Below, piece by piece: positions 10,624-20,235 of a stretch of DNA of 41,168 nucleotides. The notes beneath the pieces were generated by a model. The model was not told where the DNA came from. It saw nothing but the letters and a program-made list of their open reading frames with translations, and did no database searches. The first letter of the stretch is position 1. Every line of letters begins with the position of its first letter. The translations under genes and the position numbers were made by a program. This stretch comes from an uncultured Collinsella sp. (GTDB taxonomy: Bacteria > Actinomycetota > Coriobacteriia > Coriobacteriales > Coriobacteriaceae): NCBI GenBank assembly GCA_947507155.1, contig CANNOC010000021.1, positions 1-41,168 on the forward strand, written 5' to 3'.

Positions 10624-11595
10624 CTACTGCTCGCTATTCGCAATCGCCTGGTCAATAAGCTTGTTGAGTGCTGCGCGCTGCTCGGCGGAGCTGATGGCTC
10701 CCACGATGGGCTCCCCTACGATGTTGCCATTCTGATCGATGACATACGTTGTCGGGAACGAGAACAAATTTGACGTGAACTTACCGGCCTCGCTATCCGA
10801 CTTGAACCAGATGTTCTTATACGTCACGCCCTTCTTGCTCAGCACGTCCTTGGCATCTGCAATCTCGCCCTTGTTGCCATCGAGCGTAAAGGAATTGACG
10901 CCCACGACCTGGCCGCCCTTCTTGGCAAGCTCCTGATTCAGTTTCTCAAGATCGCCCAGCTCGCCCACGCACGGCTTGCAAGTAGTGAACCAGAAGTTCA
11001 TGACGGTGACCTTGTTCTTAGAGAACAGCTCGTCGCTGTTCACGTCGTTGCCATCCAGATCCTTGCCCGTAAAGCTGGGGAACTTCGTCGCCTCGCTCGA
11101 AGCATTGGCACCAGCCGTCATGCCAGCGGTCGAAGCGTCGACGCTCTCGCCTGCACTCGGCGTGCTTCCACAGCCGGGGAACTCCTTCTCCAGGCTCTCG
11201 AGCTTGTCCTCGATCTCCTTGATCTGCTGTGCACCGGCCTTGAGCGTCTTAAGCTCATCCGCCGTGAACTCATCCTTGGCACCATCGATGGTCTTGAGCA
11301 GGAAATCGCCGTAATTGCTGCCATCCTCAATCATTGCCGAGTCTTTATTTGCCGCATTGAATACCTTTTCCCACAGCGCGTTATCACTCGAAAAGATATC
11401 GTTCTCCTTCTGCATGAGTTTTGCATACAACTCGGCGGCCTCGTCGGCATTGGTCGGCTTCTGCGCAGTGAGTTCTGCGATTTTAGGATCGGAGCTCGCA
11501 GATTCGCTCGCATTGCCACCGGGCGCCGAACATGCCACAAGGCACAAGGCCAATACCGGCACCATAAACAGGGCCGCAATCTTAGAAAGCTTCAT
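10624..11595 (-). CDS. TlpA-like thioredoxin-fold lipoprotein
   Basis: A 323-aa lipoprotein, starting at ATG 11595 because GGAGG lies seven bases upstream (an ATG two codons earlier abuts it). The signal peptide ends in lipobox LVAC with C22. A helical acidic domain (about 30-130) is followed by a Ser/Ala-rich linker and a C-terminal TlpA/ResA-type thioredoxin domain. That domain has active site C206-K-P-C209 in NFWFTTCKPCVGEL and the cis-proline region FSFPTTYVID. It would act as a thiol reductase on the outer face of the membrane. It follows the polyferredoxin gene by 29 bp in an operon with the CXXC mini-protein, so electrons probably come from that membrane protein. Confidence 0.92.
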   Translation of the reverse strand: MKLSKIAALFMVPVLALCLVACSAPGGNASESASSDPKIAELTAQKPTNADEAAELYAKLMQKENDIFSSDNALWEKVFNAANKDSAMIEDGSNYGDFLLKTIDGAKDEFTADELKTLKAGAQQIKEIEDKLESLEKEFPGCGSTPSAGESVDASTAGMTAGANASSEATKFPSFTGKDLDGNDVNSDELFSKNKVTVMNFWFTTCKPCVGELGDLEKLNQELAKKGGQVVGVNSFTLDGNKGEIADAKDVLSKKGVTYKNIWFKSDSEAGKFTSNLFSFPTTYVIDQNGNIVGEPIVGAISSAEQRAALNKLIDQAIANSEQ

Positions 11596-11624
11596 GGTCA
11601 TTCCTCCGTTTTGTCGAAGCTTGT

Positions 11625-12527
11625 TTACTTTTTATCGGCGGTCAAGGGGAGCTTTTCCGCCGACACATCCAGGCCGTAGCGATAGCTGATGGCATCGACG
11701 GGACAGGCCCCGATGCACTTTCCGCACCGGATACATTCGGCATGATTGGGCGCGCGGACCACATCAACGTCCATCTGACAAACCTTTGAGCACTTGCCGC
11801 ACGAGACGCATTTGCACGCGTCAACCTGAATCCCCAACAAGGACACCCTATTCATGAGCGCATAGAATGCGCCGAGTGGACAAATCCATTTGCAGAAGGG
11901 GCGGTAGAACAAAACGCTCAGCACTACCACGGCAATGAGAACGGCAAGTTTCCAAGTAAAAAGCTGTCCCAACGCAGATCGAATGCCGGCATTGGCAATG
12001 GCCAGAGGAATGGCGCCCTCGAGCACGCCCTGCGGACAAATGTACTTACAAAAGAACGGGTCGCCCATGCCCACGTCGTTAACCACCAAGACGGGCAGCA
12101 GCACCACGGCAAACAGCAGCACGACGTACTTGATGTACGTGAGCGGCTTGAGCTTTTTCGTGGAGAACTTTTTGCTGGGAATCTTATGAAGCAGCTCCTG
12201 CAGCCAGCCAAACGGGCACAAAAACCCGCATACAAAGCGACCCAGCAGCACGCCGAGCAAAATGAGCGTACCGGTAACATAGTAAGAAAAGTTGAACTTG
12301 GATGAACCTACCACCGACTGGAACGACCCGATGGGGCACGCACCCGATGCCGCGGGGCACGAATAGCAATTAAGTCCAGGTACGCAGACTGTTTTTCCCG
12401 CGCCCTGATAGATGCCGCCTTTGGCAAAGTTTGGCAGGTGAATGTTGGTAATAAGTGTTGCCGCCACCTGAATGAATCCGCGAAATCGGGCCAAAACATG
12501 CGACGCAGTGTTTTCTCTTTTATCCAA
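11625..12527 (-). CDS. Membrane polyferredoxin (NapH/CcoG-like 4Fe-4S protein)
   Basis: About 300 aa from TTG 12527, which has GGAG ten bases upstream and overlaps the stop of the preceding CXXC gene; longer versions lack a ribosome binding site. After a first helix come cysteines C48, C54, C57 and C64 (LNCYSCPAASGACPIGS). Further membrane helices carry CGFLCPFGW, CKYICPQG and CKWICPLGA. The C-terminus has two 4Fe-4S motifs, CKCVSCGKCSKVCQ and CIRCGKCIGACP. This fits PF12801-type membrane ferredoxins that move electrons across or along the membrane. Between a CXXC mini-protein and a TlpA lipoprotein it probably feeds reductant to extracytoplasmic thiols. Confidence 0.88.
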   Translation of the reverse strand: MDKRENTASHVLARFRGFIQVAATLITNIHLPNFAKGGIYQGAGKTVCVPGLNCYSCPAASGACPIGSFQSVVGSSKFNFSYYVTGTLILLGVLLGRFVCGFLCPFGWLQELLHKIPSKKFSTKKLKPLTYIKYVVLLFAVVLLPVLVVNDVGMGDPFFCKYICPQGVLEGAIPLAIANAGIRSALGQLFTWKLAVLIAVVVLSVLFYRPFCKWICPLGAFYALMNRVSLLGIQVDACKCVSCGKCSKVCQMDVDVVRAPNHAECIRCGKCIGACPVDAISYRYGLDVSAEKLPLTADKK

Positions 12528-12666
12528 TTCCGATACACTCCAAGCACAGCCTAATCGCCTTGGCCAGCACGGCATCCGCCTCGCCGCGCATAACACCAAA
12601 GCACACCATGGTAATTCCGACGATCAACAAAGCGACCTGTACCACGGGTTTTACCGCTTTGAACAA
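12520..12666 (-). CDS. CD1871A-type CXXC mini-protein, 48 aa
   Basis: A short frame starting at TTG 12666 behind AAAGGAG (eight-base spacing). It encodes one hydrophobic helix (about residues 8-25) and ends RGEADAVLAKAIRLCLECIGIG, the hallmark C-terminus of CD1871A family CXXC proteins as I remember them. The CLEC pair (C41, C44) would be redox active near the membrane. Its last codons overlap the start of the polyferredoxin gene, so translation is probably coupled. Function of the family is unknown; operon context argues for a role in membrane thiol-redox transfer. Confidence 0.8.
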   Translation of the reverse strand: MFKAVKPVVQVALLIVGITMVCFGVMRGEADAVLAKAIRLCLECIGIG

Positions 12667-12756
12667 CTCGACCACTCCTTTCGTTACGCGACCATTGGAC
12701 CATATCGACTATAAAATCCGTGTTAAGCGCGATTTGGAATGTGCAAGGAGACTGTT

Positions 12757-13431
12757 ATGCGTATTTTGATCGTCGAAGACGAGCAAGCACTGTGCGATGC
12801 AATCGCGCGCAGCTTGCGAAACTTGGCGTACAGCGTCGACTGCTGTCACGACGGACAGGAGGCGCTCGACCTACTGGACGTTGAGGCCTTCGACCTCGTG
12901 GTACTCGACCTCAACCTTCCCCGTATCGACGGCATGACCGTACTCAGGGAACTTAGGAAAACTGACTGCGAGACTAAGGTACTGATTCTGTCCGCACGTG
13001 GCGGAGTATCCGATAAAGTCGCCGGACTCGATGCCGGCGCCAACGATTACCTCACCAAGCCGTTCCATCTGGACGAGCTTGCGGCAAGGATCCGCAGCCT
13101 TACCCTCAGGCGCTTCGCACAAAGCGACATAGTATTAACCTGCGGAAAGCTCCGCTTTGACACCAAGGCGCGCATCGCTTCCGTGGACAGCGAGGCTTTA
13201 TCTCTTACGCGCAAGGAAACGGGAATCTTGGAATACCTGATGCTTAATCAGGGGCGTCCGGTAAGTCAAGAGGAGCTTATCGAGCACGTTTGGGATAGCA
13301 CCGTGAACAGCTTTAGCAACGCAACCCGCGTTCACATCTCGTCACTCCGCAAAAAGCTACGCAGCGCTTTGGGATACGACCCGATTCGCAATCGGATTGG
13401 AGAGGGCTACGTTATGGAGGATGGAGAATGA
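12757..13431 (+). CDS. OmpR-family response regulator
   Basis: A 224-aa response regulator, starting at ATG 12757 behind AAGGAG. The receiver domain (1-115) has the acidic pocket E7-D8, phosphoacceptor D51 in VVLDLNLPRIDG, a switch residue in ILSARG and K in LTKPF. The C-terminal winged helix (about 125-222) contains LSLTRKETGILEYL and the recognition helix in ATRVHISSLRKKLR. It overlaps the sensor kinase gene by ATGA. It diverges from the CXXC-polyferredoxin-TlpA operon across a 90-bp gap with a TATAAAA/TTTTATA element, making that operon a likely target. Confidence 0.95.
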   Translation: MRILIVEDEQALCDAIARSLRNLAYSVDCCHDGQEALDLLDVEAFDLVVLDLNLPRIDGMTVLRELRKTDCETKVLILSARGGVSDKVAGLDAGANDYLTKPFHLDELAARIRSLTLRRFAQSDIVLTCGKLRFDTKARIASVDSEALSLTRKETGILEYLMLNQGRPVSQEELIEHVWDSTVNSFSNATRVHISSLRKKLRSALGYDPIRNRIGEGYVMEDGE

Positions 13432-14579
13432 AAAGGCTTTCGCTGCAATGGCGCATAACGATTATGACGGCACTGCTGACGTGTGCGGCATGCGTGCTGA
13501 CGAACTGCCTCGTCGGCTATACGGGCATGCGCTACATGGATGCCATCGGCAGCAACATCTCGGCCTTTAACGCAACCGGCGAAGATTCGCCCCAAGCGTT
13601 CGACCCAACGAAAGCGACCCCCGATGACGAGGTCACGATCGTCGTAAACGACGCACAGGAGTCTTTTGGTACGACAACCTGGTGCATCACGGCTGGAGTC
13701 ACACTCCTTGGCGGCGTGCTGGCATACTTTGTGAGCGGCCGTGCACTCAAACCGCTACGGGCTTTTGCAGCCCAGGTTGAGCGTGTGCAACCTGACAACC
13801 TAAGCGAAATCAGACTCAATGAAGATGTACCCACCGAGCTACAACGATGCAGTGCCTCTTTCAACGACATGATCGCTCGTCTTGGCGAAGGGTTCTCTGC
13901 ACAGCGTCAGTTTACCGGCAACGCCGCACACGAGCTGCGTACCCCGCTCGCCCTTATGCAAGCACAGATTGAACTATTCGTCTCCGAGCACTCCGGTTTG
14001 CAACCCGAAACAGCCGAGCTGCTCGACCTGTTGCAAGAACAAACCGAGCGCATGTCTCGAATGACCAAGGTATTGCTCGAAATGAGTGAGCTCCGCAGCG
14101 TTCCTTGCGAGGACGATGTCGAACTTGGTCCCTTGTCCGAAGAGGTCCTCACCGACCTTGTGCCACTTGCCGAGGATAAGGACATAACCCTCGATTGCGC
14201 TGGAGACGCTTTAGTAATCGGGAGCGACACGCTCCTCTATCGGCTGGTGTTTAACCTGGTCGAAAATGCCATCCGTTACAGCCGCTCCGGCTCGACTGTC
14301 AATGTCTCCATCAGCGACAGCGACAGCCACGTGCTCCTGCGAGTCAAAGATGAGGGCCCGGGAATACCCAAACAGTACCGAGAGAGCATCTTCCAGCCGT
14401 TCTTTCGTCTAGATAAATCCCGCAGCAGGGCATACGGCGGCGCAGGACTCGGACTAGCACTCGTTTGGGAGATTGCAGCGCTTCACGGTGGCACGGTAGA
14501 GGTCGAAACAAGTTCCGAGAACGGGACTACCATGCTCGTAAGCCTTCCAAAACGATCCGCAGTGTTAACCGAACAGTAA
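13428..14579 (+). CDS. Sensor histidine kinase
   Basis: A 383-aa membrane kinase with start codon overlapping the regulator stop (ATGA). Two helices (about 10-32 and 83-103) enclose a short 50-residue external loop. A HAMP-like linker precedes the HisKA domain with H168 in AAHELRTPLALM. The ATPase domain shows the N-box NLVENAIRYS, G1 DEGPGIP, F-box FQPFFRLDKSRSR and G2 GAGLGLAL. Helix 1 carries three cysteines (C19, C22, C27) and helix 2 has C86, unusual for a transmembrane sensor and suggestive of redox sensing given the thiol-redox operon opposite. The small sensor loop argues against a bulky external ligand domain. Confidence 0.95.
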   Translation: MKRLSLQWRITIMTALLTCAACVLTNCLVGYTGMRYMDAIGSNISAFNATGEDSPQAFDPTKATPDDEVTIVVNDAQESFGTTTWCITAGVTLLGGVLAYFVSGRALKPLRAFAAQVERVQPDNLSEIRLNEDVPTELQRCSASFNDMIARLGEGFSAQRQFTGNAAHELRTPLALMQAQIELFVSEHSGLQPETAELLDLLQEQTERMSRMTKVLLEMSELRSVPCEDDVELGPLSEEVLTDLVPLAEDKDITLDCAGDALVIGSDTLLYRLVFNLVENAIRYSRSGSTVNVSISDSDSHVLLRVKDEGPGIPKQYRESIFQPFFRLDKSRSRAYGGAGLGLALVWEIAALHGGTVEVETSSENGTTMLVSLPKRSAVLTEQ

Positions 14580-14646
14580 AACGAAAGGGGTCCCGAGCAA
14601 CAGGAGTACAATTGCTGCATTGTTGCCACCTGATGGGAGATGGAAG

Positions 14647-15659
14647 ATGGACTGCGATGGCTACCCGCGCATTCCCATGCCGTTGATGTGCACTGCCTTT
14701 GTGCCGGGGCAGATTGACGCTGCGGTTGCAGGCATTTCCGACCCCGATTCGCGCACCATTGCCACGGCAGAAGCGCTGTACTTTCGCGGACAGGCCACCC
14801 TCGCTGCCAAGACGGCGCGCCCCTATCTTGACGCCACCGATCCCGCGCTGCGCTATTCCGCATGCTTTATCTGCGGATACGCCAGCCTGTCGCTCAACCG
14901 TATCGCCGACGCCCGCCGGTGCCTTGCTGGCATTCTCGATACGCCGGCTGACGAGGAGTCGCCCGCCGTCCACGCCACACATATCCTGTTCGCCTCGGCC
15001 GCGAGCGTCCTGCTGCACTTGCCTTCCCCGTATTCCGCCGAAGAGTTTTATCCGCTTGCGGCGCATCTGCCCGAAGGCCTGCGCCTGTTCGCCAGCTACG
15101 TGATGGCGCATGCCCTGTACCTGCGCGGCGAATATGGCCGCAGTCTGGGCATGGCGGAAAACGCCCTGATCATGAAACAGGGAAGTTATCCCATCTCGGA
15201 GCTGTTCCTGTACCTGTCAGCTTCCATGGCCTGTATGAGTCTCAAAGACGTCGACGCCGCAAAGGCACACTTCGGAGCCGCTTGGGACATTGCGCGTCCC
15301 GACGGCCTTATCGAGCTCATCGGCGAACACCACGGCCTTTTGCAGGGACTCATCGAGGCATGCCTAAAATCGCAATACCCTGACGATTTCGCACGCATCA
15401 TCGAGATTACGTATCGATTCAGCTACGGCTGGCGGCGCATCCACAACCCCGATTCGGGCGAGGACGTGGCTGACGACCTGACGACCTGACGACCACAGAG
15501 TTCACCATGGCCATGCTCGCCTGCCGCGGATGGACCAACGCCGAAATCGCTCGTCATATGGGTGTGTCGCCAGGTACCGTTAAAAATCGACTGTCCAACG
15601 TGTATGCAAAGCTTGGCATCGGCACGCGCACTGAGCTGGTCGCGCATATGCTGCGTTAG
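14647..15659 (+). pseudogene. LuxR-type regulator split by an 8-bp repeat expansion
   Basis: Starting at ATG 14647 behind GGGAGATGG, the frame encodes 280 aa of helical, TPR-like repeats and stops at TGA 15487-15489. In the next frame (15495-15659) 54 codons encode a complete LuxR-type HTH: TEFTMAMLACRGWTNAEIAR, then GVSPGTVKNRLSNVYAKLGI. The frames join exactly if one of three tandem TGACGACC copies (15471-15494) is removed, giving a 334-aa regulator. So the gene is off in this sequence, through phase variation, a fixed mutation or an assembly error. The large surface protein gene starts 156 bp downstream and is the likely target. Confident about the split; mechanism is inference. Confidence 0.85.
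15471..15494. repeat. Three tandem TGACGACC units inside the regulator gene
   Basis: Three perfect copies of an 8-base unit sit at the junction of the N-terminal region and HTH domain of the LuxR-type gene. Unit size is not a multiple of three, so each gain or loss shifts the frame. With two copies the HTH is in frame; with three it is not. Confidence 0.9.
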
Positions 15660-15815
15660 CAGCCAGACTGCCTAGCGCGGCACGTGCGCCCCGGAGCCCC
15701 GGCGCTTCACTCGCTCAAATTGGACATTTTGGCCCTCGGACGGCACTACCGTGACAGGATGCCTTCTCGCAAAATTGGATTATTTCCACCGATACCTGCG
15801 GGATGGGAGCCAAAG

Positions 15816-18800
15816 ATGCTTGATCGCCGTTCGTTACTTGTTGCCGGAGCGTCCTCGCTGGCGAGCATTATGTTGCCGCGCGTGCCGGGAAGCGCAAACG
15901 CCTTCATATTGCCGTTCGCGCCCACCGAAGCCTATGCCGACGAAAAAGACCCTTTCAGGGTGCTCGTTCTCTCGCGCACCATGTTTGGTGTGGTCGTGGT
16001 CGACGTCGCCAACAAGAATACGCCCATCACGGGTGCCCAGGTCACGCTCACATCGCGCTATGCCGCAGGCAAGCAGCTCACCGCCACTACCGATGAAGAA
16101 GGCACGGCCATCTTTGAGATCGCCCCTCTTTCGGAAGGCTACGTGGACGAGGCAACGCTTCTCGACGCGTACGACTTTAACGGCGGCATCTCCATTAGCA
16201 TGGCGGGCTACCGTGATGTCGAGATTCCCCTTGCGCGTATCCAGGGCGGCACCGCCATAACCGCACCCACGCGTCCGCTTTCCGACGGCGAGCCGTACTT
16301 CCGCCAGCTCACATTCGACGAATGGGACATCCAGTACGCTGAAGCCACGTTCATGGCATTGCCAGCGGACGAAGCAGCAAACGATCAGCCCGACACGCAC
16401 GCTTTTACCGTGCAGGCCCATCTGCCGCAGGGCGGGCAGGCAACGTTGCATATCAATAAAGTGATGCCCGCTGCGGGCAGCTCATCCGAAACCGTCACGC
16501 AGATTGGCCAAGTCAAGGCCAGCGCATCGGGCGCGGATAATCTGGCGACGTTCACGCTCGAAGACAAGTTCCTCGACGTGGCATCGAGCCTTCTGGAAGA
16601 AGGATGCAAGCTGCGCTTTGTCCTCGACTACCAGGGCAAAACCTACACGCTCTCCTCCCCCATGGCCGTTGTCACCGCACCGGCCGCAAAGGCGGAATCG
16701 GGCTCGACCACCATCATTCCCACCACCATGGACCAAGAGATCACTCCGTTTGATTTCCCCGCGGCGTTTCCCGGTATCGGCGGCAATAAGTTCACGTGTT
16801 GGATGCCCACATTTCCCATTCTGTTCGATTTCTCGTTTGCTGGATACGTGCTGTTTGGCGGAGGGTACAAACCAGCTAGCTATATGAACGATTCGGGCAA
16901 CCCTGATCCGGAATACTGGAAGAAATCGCCGCGCGAGTCGGGCGCCAAGCAGGCAAACCGCTACCTCGACGAGATGGAGGGGAAGTGGAATCAGTACAAG
17001 AGGATGAGTGCCGGTTCGGGCACCGATCCAAGAAACACCAAGCTCCTTCGCCACCATTGCACGCCGCTGTTCACGATGGATATCGCCACACAGCTGTACG
17101 GCTCGCTCGCCTACGATTGGGTGGGCAAAACCTGGGGTAACAACAACGACCCCGCATACGGCAATATTAAGGCCCTCTTCCAGGTAAGAACCGACCTCAA
17201 TTGGACCGAGCAGTTTACCCTAGGACCGGTGCCGTTTTTCCTAAACGTCAACCCCTGGGTGCTGGCGAAGCTGGCGCTCGCCGTGGGTGCCCACACGCAC
17301 GGCAGCGGGGCGGCGTTTTTTAAAAACATTTCACTCGACTATTCCAACACGTCGGGCTCATTCACCATCCAAATCGGGCTTGCCGTCACCTTTGGCGCCG
17401 GCGTTGCAGGCGTCGCCTCGTCTGCCGTGCGCGGCGCCGCATCCCTCACGCTGTTCATTGGGTACGAGAAGGCAGATGGACACCAGCTTCCGCGACTGCG
17501 TGTAGGTGCGGACGTCGATGTCGATGTGATACTCCAGTTTGTGATGTTCAAGTGGACCACCAAGGCCTGGTCGGGGTCGTGGCCCACACTCCTCGATTCG
17601 TGGAATATGTCGGTGAACAATGGCAACCAGTATATGCTCCAGCGCTCTGAGCTCGCATTGGGTGGAGATACGCCTTACACGTTGGATGCCCGCTTCGGCA
17701 CGCCCAGCAACATCGAGGTGGGCGGCGTGCCGCAATTTATCGCATCGGCCACCATCGTCACCAACGCCGAGTTGCTCGCACGCGCCGAGGTTAAGGCCGC
17801 TGTCGTAAACGTCGCGCCCGTCGTGCGCGATTGGGATCAAGCGGTCACGCGCATTGAGCTCGAGGCGGATGCAGAAAGCGACGACACGGGACAGATCGAG
17901 CATTTCGTCCATGCACTGATAGAGAACGACGAAAACGCCGCGCCGATGTACGAGTACACCTATATCAGGCAGGCGACGAACGCCGTTGCGGACCCCAACG
18001 CCAATTCTGCTGGTGTATCGGAGGACGAGCGTGGCGGCATCAAGCCCTCGAGCGACAACGTGCTGTTTACTGGCGTGCTCAGCGAAGCTCACATGAAGCT
18101 GGCAATGATCGCCGGCGTAGAATGCCTGTTCCGTATCGCCTCGGTGCGCTACGGCGACAATGGCCGCTCGCGCCTGGTGGTGCACACAAAGGCAAACGGC
18201 ACGTGGTCTGCCCCCATGCCCGTGGACTTCCCCCTTGGCTTTGGCGAGGGCGACGTGGAGCGCGACGGCATATTCGATTACGACTTCGACGTAGTGGAAT
18301 ATACGGACGGAAGAGAAAACCAGGACGCTTACGTGCTGCTGGTCTCGGGCGAGCGCCCCGACGGCGACAACACCCTTTTCGATACGGCAAGCACAGCCGG
18401 CATACTGTCCGTTGTGCGCCTGCGCATAAGCAACGACGGAGTTCGCGTGATGTCGCACACGTCGTGGCGCAGCATCTCGCGCGGCCGCCTTCAGGAGGAT
18501 GGCCACCATTGTCTGCAGTGTCCACGCATCACGGTGGGCAAGACACTGGTCGACGGGCGCCTGTCGGGCGCCTACCTCCACCGCCGCGGAACCACCGCAG
18601 AAAAGGCGCTCGGCAGCGAGGCCGAGGTTGCGCTGGAGTGCTTTACCCTGTGGTCGGACGTTTCGGGCGACAGTCTCACGTTCCGTCAGGTCCTCCGATT
18701 TCCGCAGGCACCGTCGAGCATCGAGCTCGGCGCGCCCGAGAATACCAACGGCAAAATGGTGGTGCCCGTTGCATACGAGACTGCAGGTGGTTGTGGCTGT

Positions 18801-20183
18801 GCATCGTACGCCGTGATCGGCCAGTCCATCGCGGGTTGGGGCGTCATGTCGCCAGATGCCACAGTACCCCACGCGGTGCCGTGGCCGCAGCACACGGGCT
18901 TTTTGGCTACCGTCAACGAGCAGCTGCAGCATATTACTTGGGCACGAGGCGCATCGGCATTTGCAACGCAGCCCGTGGGTGCCGCAGGCTGTGGCCCGGC
19001 ATCGTTTAGCGTAAGCAACAACGGCAGGTGCGTGCTCTATGTAGAGAACACCGATGGCAAGGTGGGACAAACCTACGACGAAGAAGGCAACCCGGTAGCA
19101 GTGATGGGCAAGCACTTCCGCATCTTCGCCAGCACCTTGGCAGGCGATCTGTTCACGGAGCCGTTCGTGATGTGCGAGCTGGACCATCCCGTCGATCAGA
19201 TAACGACATTTTTGACGTCGGGAGGCATGCTCTCCACGCTCGCCACGCACATTGTGAGCGCAGAGAAGAGCGAGGCAGAGCTGCACGGCATCGAAGTGCC
19301 CTTAGTGGCGTGTGCCACTCCGACGGGCGCGGTCGCTACCTCGGGCGCGGTGGTGCCCGGAGCAGCAGGCGAATCCTTCATGGTCACGGTGCGAAACGAC
19401 GGCAACACCTTGCTGACCGCCGGCACGATCGATCTGTACCGAGAGGGCTCCAGCCAGCCGTTCTCCAGCGCATCCATCGGATTCGGAGTGAACGCACGCA
19501 TGGCTTCGATCTACGATCCAGAGCTTGCCGAGGACGCTTCGGCCAACGACATGGCACACGTGAAGTACGCGCTCGAGACGCTGGGCGCACGTTTTGCAAC
19601 GCACCCGCTGGTAGCCGACAACGGCAACGCCGTGCTGGCACCGGGTTGTACGGCACAGTTCCGCATGAGCTTCGCCATTCCCGAGAGTTGGAGCGACGAA
19701 GTGGGCAAACGCGTAACGCTGTATGCGAAGGCGCGTAATCTGGTGGCGCTCGATCCTGTAACGCTCGAGGAAATTCGACCGGGCGCAAACTCGGCGCTGG
19801 GTGCCGTGCTGCACGAACTTCATGTGCCCGACGCAGCATGCGAGCGCTCGGAAGTTCAGGTCGGCGTATGCGGCAGCGCGGATACGATAGGACTTCACGA
19901 CGCCCCGATGACAGCAGGCGGCGATGGTGGCTCGAGTGGCGGCGGTACTGACAAGGGCGGCGGCTCCGGCGGAAGCAGCTCCGGCAGTGGCAAGGACCAC
20001 GGCAATAACAAGCGCTCCGGAAAAGCGGGCGCGCTTGCGGGCACGGGCGATGTCAACGCTCCCCTTACGGCAGCCGCTGCAGCACTCGCCGCGGCAGGCG
20101 CCGGCCTTATCGCCTACAGCGCCCGCCGCACGGCGCTCGAAGCCGACACCGCCAATGAGGTCAATTCGGATAAGCCTCGCTAG
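15816..20183 (+). CDS. Giant Tat-exported, sortase-anchored surface protein
   Basis: 1455 aa from ATG 15816, chosen for the GGGAG six bases upstream and because the signal peptide then begins at residue 1. The N-terminus LDRRSLLVAGASSLASIML resembles a twin-arginine signal ending near ANA. Residues about 48-130 look like a carboxypeptidase-regulatory/CNA-B-like beta fold (ITGAQVTLTS, TTDEEGTAIFEI). Around 1180-1220 a CARDB-like domain (SFMVTVRNDGNTLLTAGTID) is suggested. The middle ~1000 residues are beta-rich and unrecognised. A Gly/Ser-rich spacer leads to LAGTG (about 1407), an Ala-rich helix and arginines: a sortase signal with A in place of P. It follows the split LuxR-type regulator and ends at a bidirectional hairpin. 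Adhesion or substrate binding is possible; function unknown. Confidence 0.85.
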   Translation: MLDRRSLLVAGASSLASIMLPRVPGSANAFILPFAPTEAYADEKDPFRVLVLSRTMFGVVVVDVANKNTPITGAQVTLTSRYAAGKQLTATTDEEGTAIFEIAPLSEGYVDEATLLDAYDFNGGISISMAGYRDVEIPLARIQGGTAITAPTRPLSDGEPYFRQLTFDEWDIQYAEATFMALPADEAANDQPDTHAFTVQAHLPQGGQATLHINKVMPAAGSSSETVTQIGQVKASASGADNLATFTLEDKFLDVASSLLEEGCKLRFVLDYQGKTYTLSSPMAVVTAPAAKAESGSTTIIPTTMDQEITPFDFPAAFPGIGGNKFTCWMPTFPILFDFSFAGYVLFGGGYKPASYMNDSGNPDPEYWKKSPRESGAKQANRYLDEMEGKWNQYKRMSAGSGTDPRNTKLLRHHCTPLFTMDIATQLYGSLAYDWVGKTWGNNNDPAYGNIKALFQVRTDLNWTEQFTLGPVPFFLNVNPWVLAKLALAVGAHTHGSGAAFFKNISLDYSNTSGSFTIQIGLAVTFGAGVAGVASSAVRGAASLTLFIGYEKADGHQLPRLRVGADVDVDVILQFVMFKWTTKAWSGSWPTLLDSWNMSVNNGNQYMLQRSELALGGDTPYTLDARFGTPSNIEVGGVPQFIASATIVTNAELLARAEVKAAVVNVAPVVRDWDQAVTRIELEADAESDDTGQIEHFVHALIENDENAAPMYEYTYIRQATNAVADPNANSAGVSEDERGGIKPSSDNVLFTGVLSEAHMKLAMIAGVECLFRIASVRYGDNGRSRLVVHTKANGTWSAPMPVDFPLGFGEGDVERDGIFDYDFDVVEYTDGRENQDAYVLLVSGERPDGDNTLFDTASTAGILSVVRLRISNDGVRVMSHTSWRSISRGRLQEDGHHCLQCPRITVGKTLVDGRLSGAYLHRRGTTAEKALGSEAEVALECFTLWSDVSGDSLTFRQVLRFPQAPSSIELGAPENTNGKMVVPVAYETAGGCGCASYAVIGQSIAGWGVMSPDATVPHAVPWPQHTGFLATVNEQLQHITWARGASAFATQPVGAAGCGPASFSVSNNGRCVLYVENTDGKVGQTYDEEGNPVAVMGKHFRIFASTLAGDLFTEPFVMCELDHPVDQITTFLTSGGMLSTLATHIVSAEKSEAELHGIEVPLVACATPTGAVATSGAVVPGAAGESFMVTVRNDGNTLLTAGTIDLYREGSSQPFSSASIGFGVNARMASIYDPELAEDASANDMAHVKYALETLGARFATHPLVADNGNAVLAPGCTAQFRMSFAIPESWSDEVGKRVTLYAKARNLVALDPVTLEEIRPGANSALGAVLHELHVPDAACERSEVQVGVCGSADTIGLHDAPMTAGGDGGSSGGGTDKGGGSGGSSSGSGKDHGNNKRSGKAGALAGTGDVNAPLTAAAAALAAAGAGLIAYSARRTALEADTANEVNSDKPR

Positions 20184-20235
20184 CTCCTAGTTACTTTTGC
20201 GAGAGACGCCGACTCCGCTCATCGAACATCAAAAT

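Noticed and set aside
17358..19286. A 642-codon minus-strand frame opposite the surface protein
   Set aside because: The composition is His/Arg/Cys-rich as expected for antisense of GC-rich coding DNA, and the plus-strand protein has a signal peptide and sortase anchor.
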